From Dehalococcoidia bacterium (GTDB lineage: Bacteria > Chloroflexota > Dehalococcoidia > GIF9 > AB-539-J10): a stretch of 8,538 nucleotides of DNA. The stretch is from positions 1 to 8,538 of the forward strand of contig DAOUSX010000028.1 of NCBI GenBank assembly GCA_030627025.1, given 5' to 3'. Shown here one piece after another: positions 1 to 4,660 of this stretch. The position numbers and the translations under genes were made by a program. The notes beneath the pieces were generated by a model. That model did not search any database, was not told the DNA's origin, and saw only the letters and a program-made list of their open reading frames with translations. How positions within the stretch are numbered: the stretch's first letter is position 1; each line of letters begins with the position of its first letter.

Positions 1-105
1 CCTTCAAGGGAGAGGGGGAAGAGATTTATTTATAGAGAGGGGTGAAACCCCTCTCTTACCTACACTCCCCCTTCCCTTGTTAAGGGAAGGGGGCTAGGGG
101 GATGG
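1..105. repeat. Cluster of G/C-rich hairpin repeats
   Basis: Two perfect hairpins sit side by side. The first pairs positions 34-43 with 47-56 (10 bp, loop GAA). The second pairs 67-78 with 82-93 (12 bp, loop GTT). The window begins inside what looks like the right half of a third unit (AAGGGAGAGGGGG at 6-18). The purine-rich arms, very small loops and trailing GGGCTAGGGGGATGGG resemble dispersed intergenic palindromes (REP/MITE-like) seen in many bacterial genomes. No gene is visible here. Neither hairpin is followed by a T run on either strand, so they are not obvious intrinsic terminators. Confidence 0.6.
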
Positions 106-130
106 GTTGCTAAACAATCTCCTATTTTAA

Positions 131-169
131 GGCAAAAAAATAGGTCCGACCCCGGGAGATCGGACCTAT
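131..169 (-). terminator. Intrinsic terminator of the leftmost small-gene block
   Basis: Positions 140-149 pair perfectly with 160-169 (10 bp, arms ATAGGTCCGA and TCGGACCTAT, 10-base loop). Read on the minus strand, the stem is followed directly by a run of seven T. It lies 25 bases after the last stop codon of the minus-strand genes, so it should end their transcription. Confidence 0.9.
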
Positions 170-193
170 GGTCTGTGGTTCAAATCCTTATTA

Positions 194-661
194 TTAGACG
201 GGCAAGCCGAGCTGCTTTGGAGCTCGAGCTTCCGCCTCTACTTTAGCCTGTGCCTTCCCTAACCTTCGCCTTTCCTGCCTTACTTTGGCTCTGCGGTCCC
301 AAATCCATTGCTTCAAGTCTCGAAGTAAGCCCATTTGATAATCATCGAGCGAGTCTACTTTGATATCCTCCGGGATTTGCGTGTCCTTATTTCGGGATAC
401 GACTTTGCTGGCGACATGTAAGTAAACCTGCACCCAATCCCTATCTATAGGATTAGTCAAGCTGGCAGTATAGAGGTAGGCACAAGCCTCAGTGTCGGTG
501 GCTGTCTCTTCGCCTTTCATCAGCTGGGCGAGCCTTTCTATCTGTATTGCTCCCTTAATCCAGTCTGGCAAACTGTCTCCCCAACCACCAGAGAAAACGA
601 TGATGGGACCCATCAAGGCATCAACCAGGTTGCCTATCTGCTTGTCTATTCGGTTGTCCAA
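194..661 (-). CDS. Hypothetical protein, 155 residues, basic C-terminus
   Basis: The function is not recognised. The start chosen is TTG at 661, preceded by AAAGGAGGTGATAGA. A longer reading from 679 would translate the Shine-Dalgarno sequence itself (K-G-G-D-R), so it is rejected. The protein begins MDNRIDKQIGNLVDAL and has a tryptophan-containing mixed middle part (DSLPDWIKGAIQIERLAQL). The C-terminal 50 residues are predicted helical and strongly charged (RRAKVRQERRRLGKAQAKVEAEAR), possibly coiled coil or nucleic-acid binding. No signal peptide or membrane segment is seen. The gene is the last of the leftmost minus-strand block and ends in three consecutive TAA codons before the terminator. 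Its leader resembles those of the genes starting at 1902 and 2151. It is clearly coding, but the role is unknown. Confidence 0.75.
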   Translation of the reverse strand: MDNRIDKQIGNLVDALMGPIIVFSGGWGDSLPDWIKGAIQIERLAQLMKGEETATDTEACAYLYTASLTNPIDRDWVQVYLHVASKVVSRNKDTQIPEDIKVDSLDDYQMGLLRDLKQWIWDRRAKVRQERRRLGKAQAKVEAEARAPKQLGLPV

Positions 662-666
662 TCTAT

Positions 667-700
667 CACCTCCTTTCAAGGTATAGTTACCCTACGGAAT
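667..700 (-). repeat. Diverged leader repeat with Shine-Dalgarno site
   Basis: The segment before the 194-661 gene (CCTCCTTTCAAGGTATAG, then TTACCCTACGGAATTTCGGA on the plus strand) is a diverged relative of the leader modules at 1907-1938 and 2160-2191, with one base missing after CCTCCTTTC. Read on the minus strand it ends in the ribosome binding site of the gene. Confidence 0.5.
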
Positions 701-720
701 TTCGGATTTACTTACTACTA

Positions 721-1062
721 CTACTCCTTCATTTGTTGCTCGAGCCATTCAGCAAACTCATTATGCTGCACTGCATCCAGGCCGAGGCTTTGCTGCCGCT
801 TTGCCTGGCGGTCGGTCTCAATTGCACCTTCGGGGATGCTCTCTCGAATTCCGACTATGGAAGTTTTGATGTTTTGCCTGTATTGAATGGTGAATATGAG
901 GCGGTGAAGGCGTTGGCTCATATATTGTGGCAGATTTCTTATGCCAGTAGCCTTCCCTGCTCGGGCTTCCGCAGCGGCAAGGAATGGGTCCGCCTTACTC
1001 ACCAGCTCCTCAACTTCATCCATAGCCTCACTAACCTCGAGTGCGCTCCATTTGATTGGCAT
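721..1062 (-). CDS. Hypothetical protein, 113 residues, helical
   Basis: The function is not recognised. ATG at 1062 is preceded by AAAGGAGGTGAACT with ideal spacing. The sequence looks almost entirely alpha-helical: an acidic first 30 residues (LEVSEAMDEVEELVSKADPFLAAAEAR), a basic central helix (YMSQRLHRLIFTIQYRQNIK), and a C-terminal part rich in Q and E (DAVQHNEFAEWLEQQMKE). There is no cysteine, membrane segment or signal peptide. The gene is in a same-strand run of small genes. The stop is unusual: TAG is followed in frame by TAG, TAG and TAA. A long plus-strand reading frame over the same bases lacks a ribosome binding site and is treated as a shadow. Confidence 0.75.
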   Translation of the reverse strand: MPIKWSALEVSEAMDEVEELVSKADPFLAAAEARAGKATGIRNLPQYMSQRLHRLIFTIQYRQNIKTSIVGIRESIPEGAIETDRQAKRQQSLGLDAVQHNEFAEWLEQQMKE

Positions 1063-1110
1063 AGTTCACCTCCTTTCTTTGAGATTTTTGGAGCGTAGGT
1101 CTCCTACCAA
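1060..1110 (-). repeat. Leader module copy A (pairs with 1379-1429)
   Basis: These 51 bases match 1379-1429 with only three differences. The first 35 bases are identical and include the start codon and Shine-Dalgarno site. The distal part can form a small hairpin: 1095-1099 with 1103-1107 here (GTAGG/CCTAC), and ATAG/CTAT in the other copy. The outer pair is changed on both sides (G-C to A-T). Read on the minus strand, the hairpin lies about 35 bases before the start codon. Confidence 0.8.
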
Positions 1111-1141
1111 TTTCGACCTTTCAGATTAGATTAATGCACTA
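1103..1141 (-). repeat. Spacer module (pairs with 2183-2221)
   Basis: These 39 bases match 2183-2221 with four differences (shared core ATTTCGACCTTTCAG, then TAGATTAA, then GCACTA). Each copy lies just after the stop codon of one small gene and before the leader of the next. In this place the module is joined to leader type A, and at 2183 to a different leader type, so the spacers are mosaics. Confidence 0.75.
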
Positions 1142-1156
1142 ACTAGCGTCTCCCTT

Positions 1157-1381
1157 TCAGAACCATTTAACGTCCCTATGTTTTAGTTTTGCCCACCACT
1201 GCTCGACACTAAGGATATCTGTTAGAATGTGGATATCCTCGCAATCCACAGTAACGGCGGGGAATCCGCTTTCGTGTTCTTTCATTCTTACCGGTTTACC
1301 TGTAAGATAGTGGGCTTGGATTTGGCAATAGACTTTCTCCTTCTCCTCACCAGGACTTAATCTCATATCCTTACGCACCAT
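1157..1381 (-). CDS. Hypothetical small protein, 74 residues
   Basis: The function is not recognised. ATG at 1381 follows AAAGGAGGTGAACT, the same initiation region as the gene starting at 1062. The protein has a charged N-terminus (MVRKDMRLSPGEEKEKVY), a central part with strand character (FPAVTVDCEDIHILTD), and a Trp-rich C-terminus (VEQWWAKLKHRDVKWF). Two cysteines (CQIQ and DCED) are too isolated to suggest a zinc site. It is soluble by appearance. The strong ribosome binding site and placement in the block argue that it is real despite its size. Confidence 0.7.
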   Translation of the reverse strand: MVRKDMRLSPGEEKEKVYCQIQAHYLTGKPVRMKEHESGFPAVTVDCEDIHILTDILSVEQWWAKLKHRDVKWF

Positions 1382-1429
1382 AGTTCACCTCCTTTCTTTG
1401 AGATTTTTGGAGCATAGTTCTCCTATCAA
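1379..1429 (-). repeat. Leader module copy B (pairs with 1060-1110)
   Basis: This is the second copy of the 51-base leader, with Shine-Dalgarno AAAGGAGGTGAAC and a distal four-pair hairpin (1414-1417 with 1423-1426). The differences from copy A include a paired change in the outermost base pair of that hairpin, which hints that the RNA fold matters. Confidence 0.8.
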
Positions 1430-1449
1430 AGTGAGGGGATCCGGACCCT

Positions 1450-1902
1450 CTACTTCGCCGCTCTTATATGAAGGCACTGATAGCCACCGTGATAGTAGCT
1501 GTCAAGTGGTGCACTTCTGAAGCCATTCCAGAAGTCTAAGTAATAGGTTGGTTTATCATTGCCGTCGTATTGCTCCCGCACTTGATACAGGAATTTAAGA
1601 CCCAGCACTCTTACCTGTGCACCTTTAGTTCCCCATAGAACAAACCCACCGTCATTGTGGAACCACTGCACCTGAAGCCTCTTAAGCCTCAAATCGTCAT
1701 ACCACCAGTAATCGCAGTGCTGGCTTATCAGGATGTCCTTCCCCTCGAGCTGGGGTAGGATTTCCTTAAGCTGCTTTATGGCTGCTTTATTCCTCTTCCG
1801 CAGCGGTATTTCGGCACTCCGCTTCCCCAGCGTCACGGTGGTTTTGGGCTCTATCTCATAATTTTGTTTTTCTTTGCTGTCAAGTAGTCCAAGCTGTTCC
1901 AA
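1450..1902 (-). CDS. Hypothetical protein, 150 residues, aromatic-rich
   Basis: The function is not recognised. The start chosen is TTG at 1902, following AAAGGAGGACAA. An ATG 21 bases upstream at 1923 would translate the Shine-Dalgarno sequence (MPWKGGQ), and the same bases occur as a non-coding leader at 2160-2191, so that ATG is probably not used. The N-terminal third is basic (LGKRSAEIPLRKRNKAAIKQLKEILPQLEGKD). The remainder is rich in Trp, Tyr and Gly in strand-like segments (HCDYWWYDDLRLKRLQVQW, GGFVLWGTKGAQVRVLGLKF, TYYLDFWNGF, YYHGGYQCLHIR), suggesting a compact beta fold. It may be a phage or plasmid accessory protein, but nothing visible fixes the role. Confidence 0.75.
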   Translation of the reverse strand: MEQLGLLDSKEKQNYEIEPKTTVTLGKRSAEIPLRKRNKAAIKQLKEILPQLEGKDILISQHCDYWWYDDLRLKRLQVQWFHNDGGFVLWGTKGAQVRVLGLKFLYQVREQYDGNDKPTYYLDFWNGFRSAPLDSYYHGGYQCLHIRAAK

Positions 1903-1906
1903 TTGT

Positions 1907-1938
1907 CCTCCTTTCCAAGGCATACTTCCCCTACCAAT
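1907..1938 (-). repeat. Leader module copy D (pairs with 2160-2191)
   Basis: These 32 bases match 2160-2191 at all but one position and carry the Shine-Dalgarno sequence AAAGGAGG of the gene starting at 1902. The conservation between two different genes shows the module is a leader and not coding sequence. Confidence 0.8.
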
Positions 1939-1953
1939 CTAAGCTCTGGTTGT

Positions 1954-2151
1954 TTAGCTCCGCCTTTGGTGAGCTATTCTTATAGCTTCCTTCACCACAT
2001 CCGTCCAGAACTCCATTCCCCAGTCTACCCCCTTCTTTATCTCTTCCAGGAACTCATCATCTATTTCCTCTTCAGGAATGTTCATCTCTTTGGCACAGCC
2101 GATAACATCATCCCTGGTTAAGATAAAGACAACATCCTTGCCGAACTCCAT
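1954..2151 (-). CDS. Small acidic hypothetical protein, 65 residues
   Basis: The start chosen is ATG at 2151, preceded by AAAGGAGGTGATAAGG. A GTG at 2160 overlaps the Shine-Dalgarno site and is unlikely. The protein is acidic (MEFGKDVVFILTRDDVIGCAKEMN, then IPEEEIDDEFLEEIKKGVDWGM, then EFWTDVVKEAIRIAHQ). The pattern is a short hydrophobic strand, a helix, an acidic helix and a final amphipathic helix. It resembles the small conserved proteins of phages and plasmids of the form 'T-R-E/D-D-V-I...G-I-P...K-G-V-D-W-G', but that is an impression and no function is known to me. The gene sits in the same-strand block, 31 bases before the start of the gene at 1902 if the shared leader is counted as non-coding. 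Confidence 0.7.
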   Translation of the reverse strand: MEFGKDVVFILTRDDVIGCAKEMNIPEEEIDDEFLEEIKKGVDWGMEFWTDVVKEAIRIAHQRRS

Positions 2152-2159
2152 CCTTATCA

Positions 2160-2221
2160 CCTCCTTTCCAAGGCATACTTCCCCTACCGATTTCGACCTT
2201 TCAGGCTAGATTAACGCACTA
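2160..2221 (-). repeat. Composite leader (modules D-type and spacer-type joined)
   Basis: 2160-2191 is nearly identical to 1907-1938, and 2183-2221 is nearly identical to 1103-1141. This single spacer therefore joins two modules found separately elsewhere in the block. The last three bases overlap the stop codon (TAG) of the upstream gene. Confidence 0.75.
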
Positions 2222-2416
2222 GTCAGTGTCCTCCTTCTTATACTTATCAGATAACTCTGTGCCAATAAGCGTTTGTCTTTCACTCCATAAACCATCGCTA
2301 ACATAGTCAATTACCTGGTCACTAATACCAGCAAGGTGAAGCGTTATTAAAATGATTTCCCTGTGGCCTTCCTGATAAAGTGTTTTTAGCTCTGCTATTT
2401 CTTTTCCGTTGTTCAT
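2219..2416 (-). CDS. Small hypothetical protein, 65 residues
   Basis: ATG at 2416 is preceded by AAAGGAAGTGAAAGG, a good ribosome binding site. The protein looks helical: MNNGKEIAELKTLYQEGHREI, then a hydrophobic helix (ILITLHLAGISDQVIDYVSDGL), then a charged tail (KYKKEDTD). The hydrophobic stretch is short and interrupted by H and D, so a membrane anchor is unlikely. The function is not recognised. It is the first gene of the leftmost block, 38 bases downstream of a terminator. How this block is transcribed (own promoter, or read-through of the two terminators) is not clear. Confidence 0.65.
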   Translation of the reverse strand: MNNGKEIAELKTLYQEGHREIILITLHLAGISDQVIDYVSDGLWSERQTLIGTELSDKYKKEDTD

Positions 2417-2448
2417 CCTTTCACTTCCTTTCTAGCTGAATTCAGGCA

Positions 2449-2489
2449 CAAAAAGAGGGTAGGGTTTTCGTTCGGTTTCCCTACCCTCT
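2449..2489 (-). terminator. Second intrinsic terminator before the small-gene block
   Basis: Positions 2454-2464 pair perfectly with 2479-2489 (11 bp, AGAGGGTAGGG with CCCTACCCTCT, 14-base loop). On the minus strand the stem is followed by TTTTTGTG. It lies downstream of the terminator at 2652-2686 and immediately before the gene starting at 2416, so it could act as an attenuator in front of the small-gene block. Confidence 0.8.
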
Positions 2490-2542
2490 GCCTTTCCCTT
2501 CGGGTCTATTCAATTGTTGCCGTTCTGCTATTTCACCTCCTT
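2481..2542 (-). other. Orphan Shine-Dalgarno site with a micro-ORF
   Basis: A perfect AAAGGAGGTGAAA site is present on the minus strand (2531-2543), but no ATG, GTG or TTG follows at a usual distance. If ATA at 2531 served as a start, a 16-codon peptide (AERQQLNRPEGKGRG after the first residue) would end at a TAG inside the stem of the 2454-2489 terminator. It may be the remains of a lost gene start, or a leader peptide. The stretch 2490-2650 otherwise shows no gene, no tRNA and no convincing promoter. Confidence 0.35.
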
Positions 2543-2651
2543 TCTGAATGTGGCGCTCAACACACTTTACTAGGTCAGCAGGACACACGAAGGCAAAGCA
2601 AGCCAGGTTAGCTAGAACCTACCCATCTTTGCTGTAAACTCCTCTTGGAAA

Positions 2652-2686
2652 AACAAAAAAAGGGGGTTCACTAAAGAAACCCCCTT
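2652..2686 (-). terminator. Intrinsic terminator of the sigma/clamp operon
   Basis: Positions 2660-2668 pair with 2678-2686 (AAGGGGGTT with AACCCCCTT, 9 bp, 9-base loop). On the minus strand the stem runs into TTTTT, then G, then TTTTT. It begins 34 bases after the clamp gene stop codon, so it ends the operon started by the promoter at 4659-4688. Confidence 0.9.
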
Positions 2687-2719
2687 CTTCGTGTGGCTCT
2701 GTTTTCGGCTATTGCGTTA

Positions 2720-3925
2720 CTAGGTTACGGCTACTTTCGCTCTTCGGCTTCGTTTCTGCTTCGGTTTCGGTTGCTCTTCGGCTTCGCTTGGTGCTTCGCC
2801 TTCGCTTGGTGCTTCGCCTTCGCTTGGTGCTTCGGCTTCCGCCTTCGGTGCTTCAGTTTCATCTGGTAACAGGACAGGCATCACCAAACAGCGATAACCG
2901 TTGGAGCTAAAGAGTATCGGCGAGCTTGCGTTTACCACCTTGACTTCAGCTATTCCACCACAGGCTTTCAAAACTTGGAGTAAGTATTTGCCATTTACCG
3001 CTACTTTGCCTTCCCCGCTTGCCTCCGCTTCAATCGCAACCTTGCCTCTATCCTCTTTGGCTTCCACAGTAACCTTGCCTTCGCTAATCGCTAGCGTCAA
3101 GGGTCGGTATAGTGGTTTTGTCTGGTCGTCATACCAGAAGGATAAGAGGCTTTGGCTTGCCTTCATCATCGCTTTAGTGTCAAGGCTAGCAGTAGCCACA
3201 AACTCATTAGGGATAACCTTGTTGTAGTCGGGATATTCGCCATCTTGACTATAGAGTTTATACCTTATGAGCTCGGTATCAATGATAAGCAGTTTGGTAA
3301 TTAACCCGCTCTCATTGTCAGCTTTTTGCTCAAAGCTAACCTTCACTCTTTTGGCTTTCCGCAAGGCTGGAATTATGCCCTTCAAGTCGCTTGCATAAAT
3401 TAAGGCTTCCGCTTCGCCAACCTCAAAGTTAAGGCTAACTTCAGCAAGTTTGAAGCCATCTGAAGCTGTCAAGGTCAGCTTGCCTTCGTTCTGGTGAAAA
3501 CGGACTGTTTGAAGGACAGCTCTATCATCATCAGTTGAGGCAAACCCTACAACCCTTGACAGGGCTTCGGCTAGCTCAACACTGCCGAGATTAGGCATAA
3601 CAGCGTTACTCGGAGATACTCGGACTTGATTGAAGGTCAAAGGCACTTTATCTTTTATCCAAGCTAAATTAGGCAAATAGCCTTGATGATTGCCACAAAC
3701 TACCTTAACACCTTTCCCCTCATCGGTAGCAGGCACAACCTTGATTATATTGCTACCTGCTAGAGATTTCAGATAGGCAAGGAAGCCTCTTTTGCCCAGA
3801 GTAATTTCGTCGTCAAACAATAACACTCTGTCGGCTTGTGTCCTTGCCAAAGCGTCAACAAGGTCGTTTTTGTGAGCTACAAAGCCTTTCCCCGAACGCC
3901 TGCCAACTAGATTCACTTGCTCCAA
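2720..3925 (-). CDS. dnaN: DNA polymerase sliding clamp (DnaN/beta-like), phage type
   Basis: This is a homologue of the beta clamp, the ring that holds a replicative DNA polymerase on DNA. The second and third clamp domains are clear. Residues 115-240 contain the pattern DDDRAVLQTVRF, then GKLTLTASDGFKLA, then DGEYPDYNKVIP. Residues 241-354 end in VNGKYLLQVLKACGG and GYRCLVMPVLLP, matching the usual MPMRL end. Residues about 47-90 fit the second half of domain 1 (FLAYLKSLAGSNII ... YLPNL), but the first half is short. After residue 354 comes a tail of about 47 residues with three EAPSEG-type repeats and a basic end (KPKQKRSRRAKVAVT). The start chosen is TTG at 3925 after AAAGGGGGTGATAGA. An in-frame ATG at 4036 with a weak site would add 37 residues that include the Shine-Dalgarno codons. 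The stop TAG is followed by TAA. With the helicase, it implies phage-encoded replication. Confidence 0.88.
   Translation of the reverse strand: MEQVNLVGRRSGKGFVAHKNDLVDALARTQADRVLLFDDEITLGKRGFLAYLKSLAGSNIIKVVPATDEGKGVKVVCGNHQGYLPNLAWIKDKVPLTFNQVRVSPSNAVMPNLGSVELAEALSRVVGFASTDDDRAVLQTVRFHQNEGKLTLTASDGFKLAEVSLNFEVGEAEALIYASDLKGIIPALRKAKRVKVSFEQKADNESGLITKLLIIDTELIRYKLYSQDGEYPDYNKVIPNEFVATASLDTKAMMKASQSLLSFWYDDQTKPLYRPLTLAISEGKVTVEAKEDRGKVAIEAEASGEGKVAVNGKYLLQVLKACGGIAEVKVVNASSPILFSSNGYRCLVMPVLLPDETEAPKAEAEAPSEGEAPSEGEAPSEAEEQPKPKQKRSRRAKVAVT
2782..2835. repeat. Three 18-bp tandem repeats in the clamp tail
   Basis: CTTCGCTTGGTGCTTCGC occurs three times head to tail (2782-2799, 2800-2817, 2818-2835, the last differing in its final base). 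Because 18 is a multiple of three, unit number can change without shifting the frame. Each unit encodes six residues of the Glu/Ala/Pro/Ser tail. Confidence 0.9.
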
Positions 3926-3946
3926 TCTATCACCCCCTTTGTTTAT

Positions 3947-3972
3947 TTGCTTAAGCGAGCCTTGCTTAAGCG
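3947..3972 (-). promoter_or_regulatory. Paired GCTTAAGC palindromes in the clamp leader
   Basis: TTGCTTAAGCG occurs at 3947-3957 and again at 3962-3972, a 15-base spacing. Each copy holds the 8-base palindrome GCTTAAGC. Because each is self-complementary, the two copies can also pair with each other in RNA (8 bp, 7-base loop). The element ends only about 7 bases before the Shine-Dalgarno site of the clamp gene, so it could control translation or bind a protein dimer. Confidence 0.5.
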
Positions 3973-4086
3973 TTTGATTGAAGTAGGGTAATTGATGAAG
4001 TTGTAAGGCTACTCGCAATCCGCTATCCGCTGGCATTGTTTTTTGCCTCTACTGTATAAATGCCAAAACGAGGGTGAAACGTTAGG

Positions 4087-4395
4087 TCAAAACAGGTTTT
4101 TTTGTCTTTTTGCTAGCTCTTTTTGCCTATATGCCCAAAGGTATTGACGGTCTTTGATGTTTAGCGGTTTCTTCATATCCTTCTTTAAGGCAATCTTGAC
4201 TAATCTACGAGGACAACCCCTTAGCCAAGTCCTAGCGTCAACCCAAGCTTCCAAGTCTAATGCCTGGTCATTGGCTAGAGTTTCTATTAGCTCAACGCTG
4301 TTACCGTCATCATCTTCAATAGTGTCATTGAGGCTTAGAATGGTCGGTTGTCGCTTCAAATCTCGCCAATACTCAACGATTACGAAGCTAGCCAC
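4087..4395 (-). CDS. Sigma-70-like protein, C-terminal part (after frameshift)
   Basis: This frame continues the sigma-like protein that begins at 4564. It opens with VASFVIVEYWRDLKR, which matches the region 2.2-2.4 pattern of sigma factors (a 'R-I-A-x-N-x-x-x-D-x-x-R-R-x-x-R'-like helix). A linker follows (PTILSLNDTIEDDDGNSVELIETLANDQ), then a region resembling region 4 (LEAWVDARTWLRGCPRRLVKIALKK ... NIKDRQYLWAYRQKELAKR). A GTG at 4395 could in principle start it by coupling, since it overlaps the upstream stop TAG, but there is no Shine-Dalgarno sequence. Removing one base of AAA at 4400-4402 fuses the two frames as M-L-R-V-A-S-F, giving about 158 residues. So this is either a decayed gene, a sequencing error, a +1 frameshift, or two coupled polypeptides. 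The assignment to the sigma family is by motif pattern only. Confidence 0.65.
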   Translation of the reverse strand: MASFVIVEYWRDLKRQPTILSLNDTIEDDDGNSVELIETLANDQALDLEAWVDARTWLRGCPRRLVKIALKKDMKKPLNIKDRQYLWAYRQKELAKRQKNLF

Positions 4396-4564
4396 TCTTA
4401 AACATCGCAGGGAGCGTTAAAGGCTCTGTTTTCCTGCTAGCTATTTCGGCAAGGCGAAGGATAATATCCTGTTTGATGTCTTCTCTGTCCTCATACCTTG
4501 CCTTGTGCTGAAAGTTGTTGGCGATTTTACCGTATTCCTGCCAAGCTAGTTTACTACTACTCAT
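4388..4564 (-). CDS. Sigma-70-like protein, N-terminal part (ends early)
   Basis: ATG at 4564 follows AGAAGGGGGGAAG, a strong ribosome binding site. A longer reading to 4600 would translate that site. The 58-residue product contains a region 2.1-like helix (AWQEYGKIANNFQHKARYE, then DREDIKQDIILRLAEIA), comparable to the 'D-x-E-D-L-x-Q-E-x-x-L-R-L' core of sigma-70 proteins, where RNA polymerase is bound. It then stops at TAG in the sequence LPAMFKSG, exactly where the next helix would begin. That helix is present in the +1 frame (4087-4395). The pair forms the first gene downstream of the promoter at 4659-4688 and is followed by the clamp gene. Phages use such factors to time late or middle transcription, but the role here is inferred. 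Confidence 0.65.
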   Translation of the reverse strand: MSSSKLAWQEYGKIANNFQHKARYEDREDIKQDIILRLAEIASRKTEPLTLPAMFKSG

Positions 4565-4609
4565 CTTCCCCCCCTTCTGTTTATTTCCCCGCTCTGGCAT
4601 TTACACTGG

Positions 4610-4660
4610 TATATTCAATTGTTAAGGTGCTAAATATTGTTTAGCAATATCTATATTCAA
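4610..4660. promoter_or_regulatory. Overlapping inverted repeats, probable operator
   Basis: TGCTAAA (4628-4634) and TTTAGCA (4640-4646) form a 7-base inverted repeat with a 5-base centre. ATATTG (4634-4639) and CAATAT (4645-4650) form a second one overlapping the first, so only one fold or binding mode can exist at a time. A 9-base direct repeat TATATTCAA flanks them at 4610-4618 and 4652-4660, 42 bases apart (about four helical turns). The element begins at the predicted start of transcription for the sigma/clamp operon, a typical repressor position. It could alternatively act as a 5' untranslated RNA structure. Confidence 0.55.

Noticed and set aside
733..1098. A 121-residue open frame on the plus strand
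   Set aside because: It lies opposite the 721-1062 gene, has no ribosome binding site, and its translation is Leu/Ser/Cys-rich as expected of an antisense shadow.
2507..2518. TATTCAATTGTT shared with 4612-4623
   Set aside because: A 12-base A/T-rich match containing the palindrome CAATTG, with no further similarity around it, is compatible with chance.
2570..2640. Possible tRNA or small RNA between the two terminators
   Set aside because: No cloverleaf, CCA end or T-loop motif can be found, and the only palindromes are four-base.
2901..3227. A plus-strand frame of 108 residues inside the clamp gene
   Set aside because: It is antisense to clear DnaN domains, has no ribosome binding site, and its composition (Ser, Leu, Thr, Pro) is typical of a shadow.
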